A DNA stretch of 64,000 nucleotides from Cypionkella sinensis (lineage in GTDB: Bacteria; Pseudomonadota; Alphaproteobacteria; Rhodobacterales; Rhodobacteraceae), in NCBI RefSeq assembly GCF_042646385.1, contig NZ_JBHRTO010000002.1, positions 558,001 through 622,000 on the forward strand. Reading direction: 5' to 3'. A program made the position numbers and the translations under genes. Under the pieces are notes generated by a model. It made no database searches. It saw only the letters and a program-made list of their open reading frames with translations, and was not told the origin of the DNA. Numbering within the stretch: the stretch's first letter is position 1; every line of letters begins with the position of its first letter. Positions 1-7,745 of the stretch are shown in pieces.

Positions 1-1293
1 CAGATACCCCGTCAGCCCGTATTGCACATCATTGGCAATCGCCAAAGCCTCGGCCTCATCCTTGAAGGGAATCGCCGTCAGCACCGGGCCAAAGATTTCC
101 TCTTGCGCGATCCGCATCTGGTTATGCGCGCCGGTAAACAGCGTTGGGCTGACATAGCAGCCGCCCCCCGGTCCCGCGAATTTCGCGCCGCCTGCGGCCA
201 CCACCGCCCCCTCGGCGCGGCCGATTTCGATATACTCCAGCACCTTTTTCTCATGCACCGGATGGATCAGCGGGCCGACAACCGTTGCAGGGTCCAGCGG
301 ATGGCCGACCACAATCCGCTTGGCCTTCTCGGCCACCATCGCGGTGAAGGTGTCATAAATGGAAGCCTCCACCAGCAAGCGGCTGGACGAGGTGCAACGC
401 TCGCCATTCAGCGAATAGATCATGAAGACCGCCGCATCGGCGGCGCGTTCCAGATCGGCGTCGGCAAACACGATCACCGGGTTCTTGCCGCCGAGTTCAA
501 AATGCACCCGCTTCAGCGTATCGGCACCCTGCTTCATGATCATACTGCCGGTGCGGCTTTCGCCGACAAAGCCAATCGCCTTGATGTCAGGATGCTCGGT
601 CAACGCCCGCCCCGCATCCTCGCCAAAACCGTTGACCAAGTTCCACACGCCGGCGGGCAGACCTGCGCTTTCGGCGATCTCAACCAGCAGCCGCGCCGAT
701 AGTGGCGAGAACTCGGCAGGCTTATGCACCACCGTGCAACCCGCCGCCAAGGCCGGCGCGATCTTCCAGGTGGATAGCATGAACGGCGTATTCCACGGCG
801 TGATGATCCCCACCGGACCAATCGGGGTGCGGGTGGTCATGTTGACCTGCCCCTTGGCGTGCAGCGTCTGCCCATCACGCGCCTGCGGTGCCAGATCGGC
901 GAAATAGCGGAAATTCTCGGCCCCACGCAGCGCAGCTTTCGCCATGAAGCGAATGGATTGCCCGGTGTCCATCGCCTCGACAAAGGCGATCTCCTCAGCC
1001 CGCGCCTCGATCGCATCGGCGATGCGGTGCAACAGCGCGCGCCGCGCTGCACCATCCATCGCGCGCCACGCCGGAAAAGCCGCCTTCGCCGCCGCCGCAG
1101 CCCGCGCCACATCCGCCGCCTTGCCCTGCGCCACACGCGCAATCGGCGCAAGATCGACGGGCGAGATGGTGTCAAACCATGCCCCGTCCTGCGCCGCCAC
1201 CGCCTTGCCGCCGATATGGTTCAACACCCCGTCGCGTCGAAACCGCGCCAGATAGCCCTCGGCCTTGGCAAGATTGCTGTTCAGATCAGACAT
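1..1293 (-). CDS. hpaE: 5-carboxymethyl-2-hydroxymuconate semialdehyde dehydrogenase (partial, C-terminus beyond window)
   Basis: NAD-dependent aldehyde dehydrogenase of the homoprotocatechuate meta-cleavage pathway; it oxidises the ring-cleavage semialdehyde in the cytoplasm. The reverse strand reads MSDLNSNLAKAEGYLARF from an ATG at 1291-1293 and runs off the left edge after 431 codons of a family of about 490-500. Seen in order: the ELGGKNPVIVF stretch carrying the general base Glu, then NGERCTSSSRLL with the nucleophilic Cys, then the EEIFGPV motif. The assignment to HpaE rather than another aldehyde dehydrogenase rests on the gene directly upstream (9 bp gap) being the matching isomerase hpaF. 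The ALDH family is certain; the exact substrate is inferred from context. Confidence 0.85.
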   Translation of the reverse strand, partial: MSDLNSNLAKAEGYLARFRRDGVLNHIGGKAVAAQDGAWFDTISPVDLAPIARVAQGKAADVARAAAAAKAAFPAWRAMDGAARRALLHRIADAIEARAEEIAFVEAMDTGQSIRFMAKAALRGAENFRYFADLAPQARDGQTLHAKGQVNMTTRTPIGPVGIITPWNTPFMLSTWKIAPALAAGCTVVHKPAEFSPLSARLLVEIAESAGLPAGVWNLVNGFGEDAGRALTEHPDIKAIGFVGESRTGSMIMKQGADTLKRVHFELGGKNPVIVFADADLERAADAAVFMIYSLNGERCTSSSRLLVEASIYDTFTAMVAEKAKRIVVGHPLDPATVVGPLIHPVHEKKVLEYIEIGRAEGAVVAAGGAKFAGPGGGCYVSPTLFTGAHNQMRIAQEEIFGPVLTAIPFKDEAEALAIANDVQYGLTGYL

Positions 1294-1302
1294 GTCGGCC
1301 TC

Positions 1303-1689
1303 TTACTTGCCGCGCAGGCGCGGGTGGATGGCATTTTTCTTCCAGCTTTGCGCTGGATCGAGTTCAGAAATATCCAGCGTCAGCGCGAAATGCGGCGCCT
1401 CGAACAACGGCGCGAAATGCGCGCAGGCCGCAGCAAAGATCATCGCCCCCGCCCGCTGCTTTTCCTCGGCGCTGCGCCCCGCCCCAATCCGCAACCGCAG
1501 ATCGGCAAAGGCGTTCTCGGCCAGCAGATCGGCCACCGCATAATCATCACAGCGCAGCGCCCGCACACGGATCGCGCCAAGTTCGAACAGGCCACAATCC
1601 ACCATGGCCGCGTGCAGGCTGCGGCAAAGCCCGGCGATATCCGCCTGCGCATCCAGATTGCCGGAATATTCGATGGTCAGATGTGGCAC
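1303..1689 (-). CDS. hpaF: 5-carboxymethyl-2-hydroxymuconate delta-isomerase
   Basis: Isomerase of the homoprotocatechuate pathway, tautomerase (4-oxalocrotonate tautomerase-like) superfamily, 128 aa against about 126 for the family. These enzymes use the N-terminal proline as catalytic base, so the start must lie immediately before a Pro. A GTG at 1687-1689 gives MPHLTIEYSGNL, exposing Pro after Met removal, and has GGAGG five bases upstream. An in-frame ATG seven codons earlier (1710) would bury the Pro and is rejected. The gene lies 9 bp before hpaE on the same strand, so the two form an operon. Function is well supported by the start motif and the neighbour. Confidence 0.85.
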   Translation of the reverse strand: MPHLTIEYSGNLDAQADIAGLCRSLHAAMVDCGLFELGAIRVRALRCDDYAVADLLAENAFADLRLRIGAGRSAEEKQRAGAMIFAAACAHFAPLFEAPHFALTLDISELDPAQSWKKNAIHPRLRGK

Positions 1690-1709
1690 GCGCGCCTCCA
1701 ATGGTGTCA

Positions 1710-1743
1710 TTAACGTGTTAAATAATATCGCCTGACCTGTCAA
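1710..1743 (-). promoter_or_regulatory. hpaFE promoter with overlapping operator palindrome
   Basis: On the minus strand a perfect -35 TTGACA (plus-strand 1738-1743) is followed after 17 bases by TAACAC as a possible -10. A 12-bp inverted repeat, TTAAC-GT-GTTAA at 1710-1721, overlaps this -10, a position expected for repression. A second inverted repeat, CTGTCA-AGCC-TGACAG at 1737-1752, overlaps the -35. The regulator is not in the window; HpaR (MarR family) usually controls this pathway, but the link is inference. The rest of 1744-2023 holds only the presumed promoter of the receiver gene at 2024; I see nothing else in it. Confidence 0.5.
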
Positions 1744-2023
1744 GCCTGACAGTCGGCGCGCCTCGCTCACCACCCAAAGGCGAATCAGAATAATTCCTGT
1801 GGTTGAAATGTATGTTTTTAAGTACCGGTCCGTTGCGTGGCGCAGAAAAGCGCAGCCAAAGGCCGATACACAACTATACGGCGATTATTTTGCCCAAATA
1901 GATAGATAGCGCTGGCCTCTGCCCGATATTTGCCACAATTTGAAACGAACTTTCTTAGAAGCTTTGTGAAATCACGGCATCCATGCCCTGCAATCAGAAG
2001 GCGTTCAGGCAAGGGGGGCGACA

Positions 2024-2971
2024 ATGAAAATCTTGGCAGTAGATGATGATCCAATCTTTCTGGGGATCTTGCTTCCAATGCTTGCCGCACTGGGACAAAC
2101 CGATGTGACCACCGCAAATTCGGGCGATGAGGCTCTGTTCAAGCTATCGGCCGAGTCGTTTGATTGCCTTTTGCTCGATATCCAGATGCCGGGCATGAGC
2201 GGCGTGCAGTTGTGCGGCCATATCCGCAATCTGCCCAACCATCGCCGCACACCCATCGTCATGATCACCTCGATGACGGGCAAGCGCTTTGTCGATGATG
2301 CGTTCAACGCAGGGGCCACGGATTACATCACCAAACCGTTGGACCCGATGGATCTGAAAGCGCGCATTTCGATGGCCGAGCGTTTGCTGAAAGAACGTCG
2401 CCTGACTGCGGCTTTGGAAAAGAAAGCTGATCAGCGCAACGACGTCATCGCCATAGAGGTCGATTTCGAAACGCCATTCCCGATCCCCGGCTTTGACCGC
2501 GCGATGGAGTATCTGGCGCTGGAAAACTATCTGCTGATGCTGGGCAGCAAGCGGATGTACAGCACGGCGGCCTTTGGCATCTCGGTCAGAAACGCCCATA
2601 TCTTCTTCAAGAAATCCGCACCCACCTGCTTTGTGAACATGCTGGGCGATGTCGCCTCGGCGATCAGCGATGCGGTGAAGGCCGAACAGATGATGATCGC
2701 CTATGCCGGGTCAGGCAATTTCGTGGCGGTTGTGTCCTCTGGCCTGTCCACCGAACTGCTGGAACTTGAAGCCATGATGCAATCAGGGATCGAGGATTTC
2801 GCCAGCTTTTACACGGCTGACCGTCTGCCCCTGCCGCAGATCAAGGTTGGTGGGCTGGCCCGCGCTTCGTTCTTTGGCTTGCTGAACCCGACCAGCATCC
2901 TGGAGCACGCGATCGACCTTGCCCAATCACGACCCGACTCAAAATCCAAATCATGGTGGACAGCAGCATGA
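2024..2971 (+). CDS. response regulator with C-terminal degenerate GGDEF-like domain
   Basis: Cytoplasmic signalling protein, 315 aa. Residues 1-120 are a complete receiver: acidic pocket D7-D9, phospho-acceptor D52 in LLLDIQMPG, T82 and K104. Residues about 165-300 do not match an output domain outright, but AYAGSGNFVAVV at 227-238 sits where RxGGDEFxxxL would be in a diguanylate cyclase, with similar spacing to flanking helices. The catalytic GGDEF residues are lost, so c-di-GMP synthesis is unlikely; a binding or dimerisation role is inferred. ATG start with a GGGGGG ribosome site six bases upstream. It overlaps the HPt gene by ATGA, so the two are translationally coupled, suggesting a phosphorelay with the hybrid kinases at 4.7 and 7.7 kb. 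Confidence 0.8.
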   Translation: MKILAVDDDPIFLGILLPMLAALGQTDVTTANSGDEALFKLSAESFDCLLLDIQMPGMSGVQLCGHIRNLPNHRRTPIVMITSMTGKRFVDDAFNAGATDYITKPLDPMDLKARISMAERLLKERRLTAALEKKADQRNDVIAIEVDFETPFPIPGFDRAMEYLALENYLLMLGSKRMYSTAAFGISVRNAHIFFKKSAPTCFVNMLGDVASAISDAVKAEQMMIAYAGSGNFVAVVSSGLSTELLELEAMMQSGIEDFASFYTADRLPLPQIKVGGLARASFFGLLNPTSILEHAIDLAQSRPDSKSKSWWTAA

Positions 2972-3342
2972 GCAGCTTGCACTCTTTCAGCGGAGCCTTC
3001 GGCGGTGGAGCCAATGAGATGACAGCCGTGCTAGAGCCTGCGCGCGCCATGTTCCGCGGCTTGATCGTCGAGCGGATCATGGCACTTGAGGCCTATCGCA
3101 AGCTTGTCCAGCACGGCGAAAATCCGCAGGACGAACTGGCCAAGATCGCCGGCATTGCCCACAAGATTTCGGGGGTGGGGGCAACGCTGGGGTTTTTCAG
3201 AACCGGGCAACTGGCCGGCAATCTGGACCGCGCCATCACCGAAAACCCGGCGAAATGCGCTGACCCTGCCTATTTCCAACTGATCATCGACCCGATGCTG
3301 GAGTCACTTCTGATGGAAATGGAATCTCTGCTGGACGATTAG
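2968..3342 (+). CDS. histidine phosphotransfer (HPt) protein
   Basis: Small (124 aa) all-helical protein that likely shuttles phosphate between hybrid kinases and a receiver. The motif IAHKISGVGATLGF with H65 matches the HPt signature HxxxGxxxxxG. A start at 2968 is chosen because it forms an ATGA overlap with the stop of the receiver gene and has GGTGGA eight bases upstream; an in-frame ATG at 2953 lacks a ribosome site. It is the only HPt in the window, and the two nearby hybrid kinases lack their own, so it is the natural intermediate. The partner assignment is inference. Confidence 0.75.
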   Translation: MSSLHSFSGAFGGGANEMTAVLEPARAMFRGLIVERIMALEAYRKLVQHGENPQDELAKIAGIAHKISGVGATLGFFRTGQLAGNLDRAITENPAKCADPAYFQLIIDPMLESLLMEMESLLDD

Positions 3343-3461
3343 GCCAAGGCGGCAACGCACCCGCCAACCTACGGCATTTCAGAGTGCCACCGTGCGCTGG
3401 CACAGCCAGACGCGCGAAAGTTTAACGCGCAGCAAGCGTGCGCGCCTTCGCCCTGAAACTA

Positions 3462-3477
3462 TTGCATAGGTATGCAA
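3462..3477. promoter_or_regulatory. LacI-type operator, site 1 (alcohol dehydrogenase)
   Basis: TTGCATAGGTATGCAA, a 16-bp near-perfect palindrome 32 bp before the ATG of the alcohol dehydrogenase. It matches four sites at 27268, 28626, 38227 and 38399. It is the only copy with GG instead of CG at the centre. Confidence 0.7.
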
Positions 3478-3509
3478 GAAATGTCAGTTTCAGGCCGAAG
3501 GAGACTTCC

Positions 3510-4613
3510 ATGAAAGCTGCCGTTCTGCGTACCTTCGACCGCGACCTTCAGATCGAGGATGTCCCGCTTGCGCTGCCCCGCGACCGCGAGGTGCTGGTGC
3601 GCATACGGGCCACCGGGGTCTGCGCTTCAGACCTGACGACGATCCGGGGCAAGACCGGGGCCGAACTGCCTTTGGTGCCCGGTCACGAGGCCGCTGGAGT
3701 GGTCGAAATGGTCGGTCCGGGGGTGTCAAAGGTGCGCCCCGGCGATCGCGTGGTGCTGTCGTGGGCACCAAACTGCGGCCAGTGCTTTTACTGTCAGGGC
3801 AGCCACCCGACGCTTTGCGACACTTACGGTATGGCGGCGGGCCATGGGGCGTTGTGGGATGGCACGCGGCGACTGGGGCCGATCGACGCACCAATTGCCC
3901 ATTATTCCTGCATTTCCTCGTTCGCCGAACAGGCTGTTGTGCCCGAAGCCGCCTGCATTCTGATCACTGAAGATGTGCCCTTCGCAGTCGCAGCTTTGGT
4001 CGGCTGCGCGGTGACGACAGGCTTTGGCGCGGTTGTCAACGATGCGGGCCTGCGACCCGGCGAAAGCCTTGCCGTCATCGGTATCGGCGGCGTTGGCATC
4101 AATGCACTTCAGGCGGCAGAGGTCGCAGGTGCAGGCGTGGTTCTGGCCATCGACATTGACCCCGCCAAAGCTGCGCTGGCCCTGGCGCATGGCGCAACCC
4201 ATTTCTTGAACGCCGGTGATCCCGATCTGCCCGAAAAGGTCCGCGCCCTGACCCAAGGTCGCGGAGTCGATTCTGCAATCGAATGCACCGGGCGGCCATC
4301 CGCCATAGCGCAAGCCTATCATCTGACCCGACCGGCCGGTCATGTCGTCATCGTCGGCATCGCGCCGAAGGAAGCGGATCTGGCCCTTCCCGCCATCGGC
4401 TTTCCGGGGTCGAAAAAGCGGCTGATCGGCTCGATCTACGGCGGTGGCATCCCCGAGCGCGACATTCACCGCATCCTTGACCTTTACCGCAAAGGCCGGC
4501 TGAAACTAGACGCCCAGATCGGCGCCCGCATTGCACTATCCGAGGTCAACGAGGCCCTGCGCTGGCTGGAACAGGGCGTGCTGGCCCGCACCATGATAGA
4601 GTTTGCCGCCTGA
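3510..4613 (+). CDS. zinc-dependent alcohol dehydrogenase (MDR family)
   Basis: NAD(P)-dependent medium-chain dehydrogenase, 367 aa, cytoplasmic. Catalytic zinc ligands are visible as C38 (GVCASD) and H59-E60 (GHEAAG); the structural zinc site is C89, C92, C95 and C103 in CGQCFYC...C. A Rossmann nucleotide motif GIGGVG follows in the middle. The ATG at 3510 is preceded by AAGGAG at the right distance. The gene stands alone between the two signalling blocks, but its upstream operator matches those of the catabolic cluster 24-35 kb away. So it probably oxidises an alcohol intermediate of that pathway. The substrate is unknown; similarity to sorbitol or threonine dehydrogenases is only at family level. 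Confidence 0.85.
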   Translation: MKAAVLRTFDRDLQIEDVPLALPRDREVLVRIRATGVCASDLTTIRGKTGAELPLVPGHEAAGVVEMVGPGVSKVRPGDRVVLSWAPNCGQCFYCQGSHPTLCDTYGMAAGHGALWDGTRRLGPIDAPIAHYSCISSFAEQAVVPEAACILITEDVPFAVAALVGCAVTTGFGAVVNDAGLRPGESLAVIGIGGVGINALQAAEVAGAGVVLAIDIDPAKAALALAHGATHFLNAGDPDLPEKVRALTQGRGVDSAIECTGRPSAIAQAYHLTRPAGHVVIVGIAPKEADLALPAIGFPGSKKRLIGSIYGGGIPERDIHRILDLYRKGRLKLDAQIGARIALSEVNEALRWLEQGVLARTMIEFAA

Positions 4614-4711
4614 CAGGGCGTTCTGTCAGGTTCAACCGACCGATATCCACCGCACAAAATGTGGCAGTTCAGAACGCTGCAAGTTACCGGGTGCGCGAGA
4701 TTCATGCAAAC

Positions 4712-4728
4712 GACCCCGCGCCGGGGTC
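4712..4728. terminator. short GC-rich hairpin between convergent genes
   Basis: GACCCCG-CGC-CGGGGTC, a perfect 7-bp stem with a 3-base loop, touches the stop codon of the minus-strand kinase and is followed by short T-rich runs on both strands. A second stem, CCTGACAG-N6-CTGTCAGG at 4609-4630, covers the stop codon of the dehydrogenase. Together they probably end both converging transcripts. Confidence 0.45.
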
Positions 4729-7120
4729 ATTTGTTCGATGCCACCAGACTGCTGATCGCCCATGACAGGTCAATCGCGCCAATCGGTTTGCCGATGCAAC
4801 TGTCGAACCCGGCAGCAATGTAATCGGCAACCTGATGCGCCATCACGTTCGCCGTTACCGCGATGATCGGTACCGGCTTGGCGCGGTGCTGAATTTCCAG
4901 CGCGCGGATTTCGTGCAAAGCGGTCGGGCCATCCATCACCGGCATGGCAATATCCAGCAAGATCGCGTCAAACCGCCCCGGTTGCCACGCCTGCACCGCC
5001 TGCGCACCGTCATTGACGATCACCACCTCGGCGCCCAACCGCGTCAGCATCATCTCCAGCACGGCACAATTCGTCAGGTTGTCATCCGCCGCAAGCAGCC
5101 GCAGACCGGTCAGCGCCACCGCCTCTTCGGCGGGCTTGGCTTGCTTGTCCAGCGTCGCCGCACTCAGCGGCAGCGGCAAGGATACGACAATCGCGGTGCC
5201 CCGCCCCGCCGCAGATGTCACCTCAATCTTGCCGCCCATGCGCTCCACCAGCGATTTGGTGATCGTCATGCCCAGCCCTGTGCCGCCAAAGCGCCGTGTC
5301 ACCGAACTGTCGGCCTGACTGAACTCGTCATGCAGCCGCGCGACTTGCTCGGGCGTCATGCCGATACCAGTGTCGCGCACTTCGATCAGCAACGGCGCGG
5401 TGGCCTTGCCGCTGATCTTGACCGTCACCGACCCCTGATCGGTGAACTTGATGGCGTTGCTGACCAGATTGTGCAGCACCTGCTGCACGCGGTAAGGGTC
5501 GCCCATCCGCAGCAATTCGGAACCCGAACCAAGCAGAACCTCGAAATCCAACCCCTTTTCATCGGCGCGCAACTCATATTGGTCTTCAATGCGCTTGGCC
5601 AGATCCATCGGGTTGAACGGCAGGTCTTCAAATTCGATCTTGCCTGCCTCAATCTTCGACATATCCAGAATATCGTTCAGGATATTCAACAGCGCCTCGC
5701 CCGAGCGGCGGATGATACCGATCATGCGTTTCTGATCCGGCTGATCCAGCGTGGTTTCCAGCAATTCCGCCATCCCCAGCACCCCGTTCAGAGGCGTGCG
5801 GATTTCATGGCTCATATTCGCCAGAAACTTTGATTTGGCGCGGCTGGCGTCCTCGGCATCGGCCTTAGCGACGTAAAGCTGCGTCACATCCGACCCGACG
5901 CCGCGAAAGCCCGCGAACGTGCCGTCATCCTCAAACACCGGCGCGCCGCTCATCCGCCGCCAGCGCACGATGCCATCGGCCGATTGCGGTGCACGGTAGA
6001 CAAAATCGCGGAAGGGCTGGTTGGAATTGAGCGCCGACAGCATGATGTCCCAGTCAATGCCGGGCAGCATATCGGGGTGGGCTTGCAGCCATTCCTCTTG
6101 GGTTTTGCCGATCAGCCCCTCTTTCGGGATGCCGCCATCGTCAAAATAGTCGCCGTCCAGCACAAAGATAAAGCGGCGATCCGCGTCCATTTCCCACAGC
6201 CAACCATCCGAGACCGTGGCGATGTCGATCAGGCGCTTTTCAACCCTGGCGCGCTCAACGATCGACCGCTCCAACTCGGCCTTGACGGCTGACAGCGCCT
6301 CTTCGCGGGCGCGTTGCTCACTGATATCAACCTGCACCCCCGTCACCAGACCCGGCGCGCCGTCTGTCCCCCAGCGCAGCGCGCGCCCGGTATCCAGCAC
6401 CCAGATCCATTGCCCCGCCTTGTGGCGCAGCCGGTATTCCGCCTTGTAGACCGCACGCGGGTCTTCAAACAGCTTGTTGAACAGCGCCTCGGTGGCCTCA
6501 AGGTCATCCGGGTGAACCCGCTGCCGCCATGTCTCAAATGTAACGGGCTGCAATTCTTCCAGCCGATAGCCCAAAAGCTGCGCCCAATACTCGTTCACGC
6601 GATGCTCTTGTGTGGTGACATTCCACTCCCAAGTGCAGATCTGCGCCCCCGCGATCAGGTTGGTCAGCTTCTGTTCGGTCAGATATTGCATGCTGATGTC
6701 AGAGTGGACTTCCATCAGGCCGCCGCCCGACAAGATCCGTTCCACAACCCACAATTGCCGGCCGTCGTGAAGCATCCGCTTCCAGCCCGTGCAGTGCTTG
6801 CGGCGCATCGCAATGCGGTAGAGCACCCACTCGTCCTGGCTTGATTCCGCTTCGACCAACTGATCCTGCTCAATGGCAAAATGCAGAATGTCTTCAAACG
6901 AAGTGCCAGGCACCAGCACCGGGCCAATCAGTGGGTAAAAGTCGCGATAGCTTTGATTGCAATACAAAAACCGATCATCGGAATCGTAGATCACCACGCC
7001 CTGTTCCAACAGGTCGAGCGCTTCTCGGCTCGGTAATTGCCCCTCCGTAATGCCAGTATCAGCCTGTTTCGGATCATCAGATCCCGAAGTGTGCGCGCCG
7101 TTCACATCCAGCCTTTTCAT
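4727..7120 (-). CDS. PAS-domain hybrid sensor histidine kinase
   Basis: Cytoplasmic hybrid kinase of 797 aa with no membrane segment. Order: PAS at about 30-140; a PAS_3-like domain at 155-270 with the WxW...W signature and HPDD; a third PAS at 295-415; HisKA with phospho-acceptor H438 in NMSHEIRTPLNG; HATPase with N555, the G1 box DTGIGM and the G2 box GGTGLG; and a C-terminal receiver with D723 in LLDIAMPVMDG. No HPt domain, so phosphate probably passes to the separate HPt at 2968. Three PAS domains and no transmembrane helix suggest sensing of an internal signal, possibly redox or a small ligand; the ligand is unknown. Confidence 0.9.
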   Translation of the reverse strand: MKRLDVNGAHTSGSDDPKQADTGITEGQLPSREALDLLEQGVVIYDSDDRFLYCNQSYRDFYPLIGPVLVPGTSFEDILHFAIEQDQLVEAESSQDEWVLYRIAMRRKHCTGWKRMLHDGRQLWVVERILSGGGLMEVHSDISMQYLTEQKLTNLIAGAQICTWEWNVTTQEHRVNEYWAQLLGYRLEELQPVTFETWRQRVHPDDLEATEALFNKLFEDPRAVYKAEYRLRHKAGQWIWVLDTGRALRWGTDGAPGLVTGVQVDISEQRAREEALSAVKAELERSIVERARVEKRLIDIATVSDGWLWEMDADRRFIFVLDGDYFDDGGIPKEGLIGKTQEEWLQAHPDMLPGIDWDIMLSALNSNQPFRDFVYRAPQSADGIVRWRRMSGAPVFEDDGTFAGFRGVGSDVTQLYVAKADAEDASRAKSKFLANMSHEIRTPLNGVLGMAELLETTLDQPDQKRMIGIIRRSGEALLNILNDILDMSKIEAGKIEFEDLPFNPMDLAKRIEDQYELRADEKGLDFEVLLGSGSELLRMGDPYRVQQVLHNLVSNAIKFTDQGSVTVKISGKATAPLLIEVRDTGIGMTPEQVARLHDEFSQADSSVTRRFGGTGLGMTITKSLVERMGGKIEVTSAAGRGTAIVVSLPLPLSAATLDKQAKPAEEAVALTGLRLLAADDNLTNCAVLEMMLTRLGAEVVIVNDGAQAVQAWQPGRFDAILLDIAMPVMDGPTALHEIRALEIQHRAKPVPIIAVTANVMAHQVADYIAAGFDSCIGKPIGAIDLSWAISSLVASNK

Positions 7121-7183
7121 TCACTCGTCTAAAGACAGGTCCACATGATGCCCGGTCTCTGTCAAGCGAATGTTGCGCTAAAC

Positions 7184-7594
7184 TCAACTTGCCGCAGAGT
7201 GACGTCGCAACAATGCATCCACCGTTGAAACCAGATCTTGCCGGCTCAGCGGCTTTGGCAGGGTCACTTCCAGCACAGAGGCCGCTGTGCTGAGATCAAA
7301 CGGCGGGTGGTCGGCATTCGCGGTAAACCGGATCACCGGCGTTGTGGCATTCATCGTGCGGCCTGCGCGCAGATGGCGGATCACACGATCCCCGGTGATG
7401 AAGGGCATGTTCTGGTCCACGATCATCAGATCATACTGATGCGTCAGGGCTGCTTCCAGCGCCTGCCGCCCGTCGGATGCAATCGTCAGTTCCACATTCA
7501 CATCGAACAGGAATGCCTGAACGATGCTCTGATTGACCTCGTCATCCTCGGCCAACAACACTTGGAACTTGGTCTGCGAAACGTCACTTGCCAT
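7184..7594 (-). CDS. single-domain response regulator (CheY-like)
   Basis: A 136-aa receiver without output domain. It has D17/D18, phospho-acceptor D60 in LMIVDQNMP, T91 and K114 (LPKP). The ATG at 7592-7594 has AGGTGGTGG upstream and is preferred over a TTG nine codons earlier that lacks a ribosome site. It lies between two hybrid kinases on the same strand and is probably a shuttle or sink in the same phosphorelay. A single-domain receiver could also act on a protein target such as the motor; nothing in the window decides this. Confidence 0.8.
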   Translation of the reverse strand: MASDVSQTKFQVLLAEDDEVNQSIVQAFLFDVNVELTIASDGRQALEAALTHQYDLMIVDQNMPFITGDRVIRHLRAGRTMNATTPVIRFTANADHPPFDLSTAASVLEVTLPKPLSRQDLVSTVDALLRRHSAAS

Positions 7595-7745
7595 AAGATC
7601 AACCACCACCTGAAGCAACAAACTCTGGCCCCTATATAGACCAGAACGTGCAAAAGTGGGTCAAGAAAATGGCCCCGAATGGCCCGATTGGCCTATTTGA
7701 CAGGGGCAATCACGCGCAAACAATCTCAGGTTGTATTCCGTTTCC

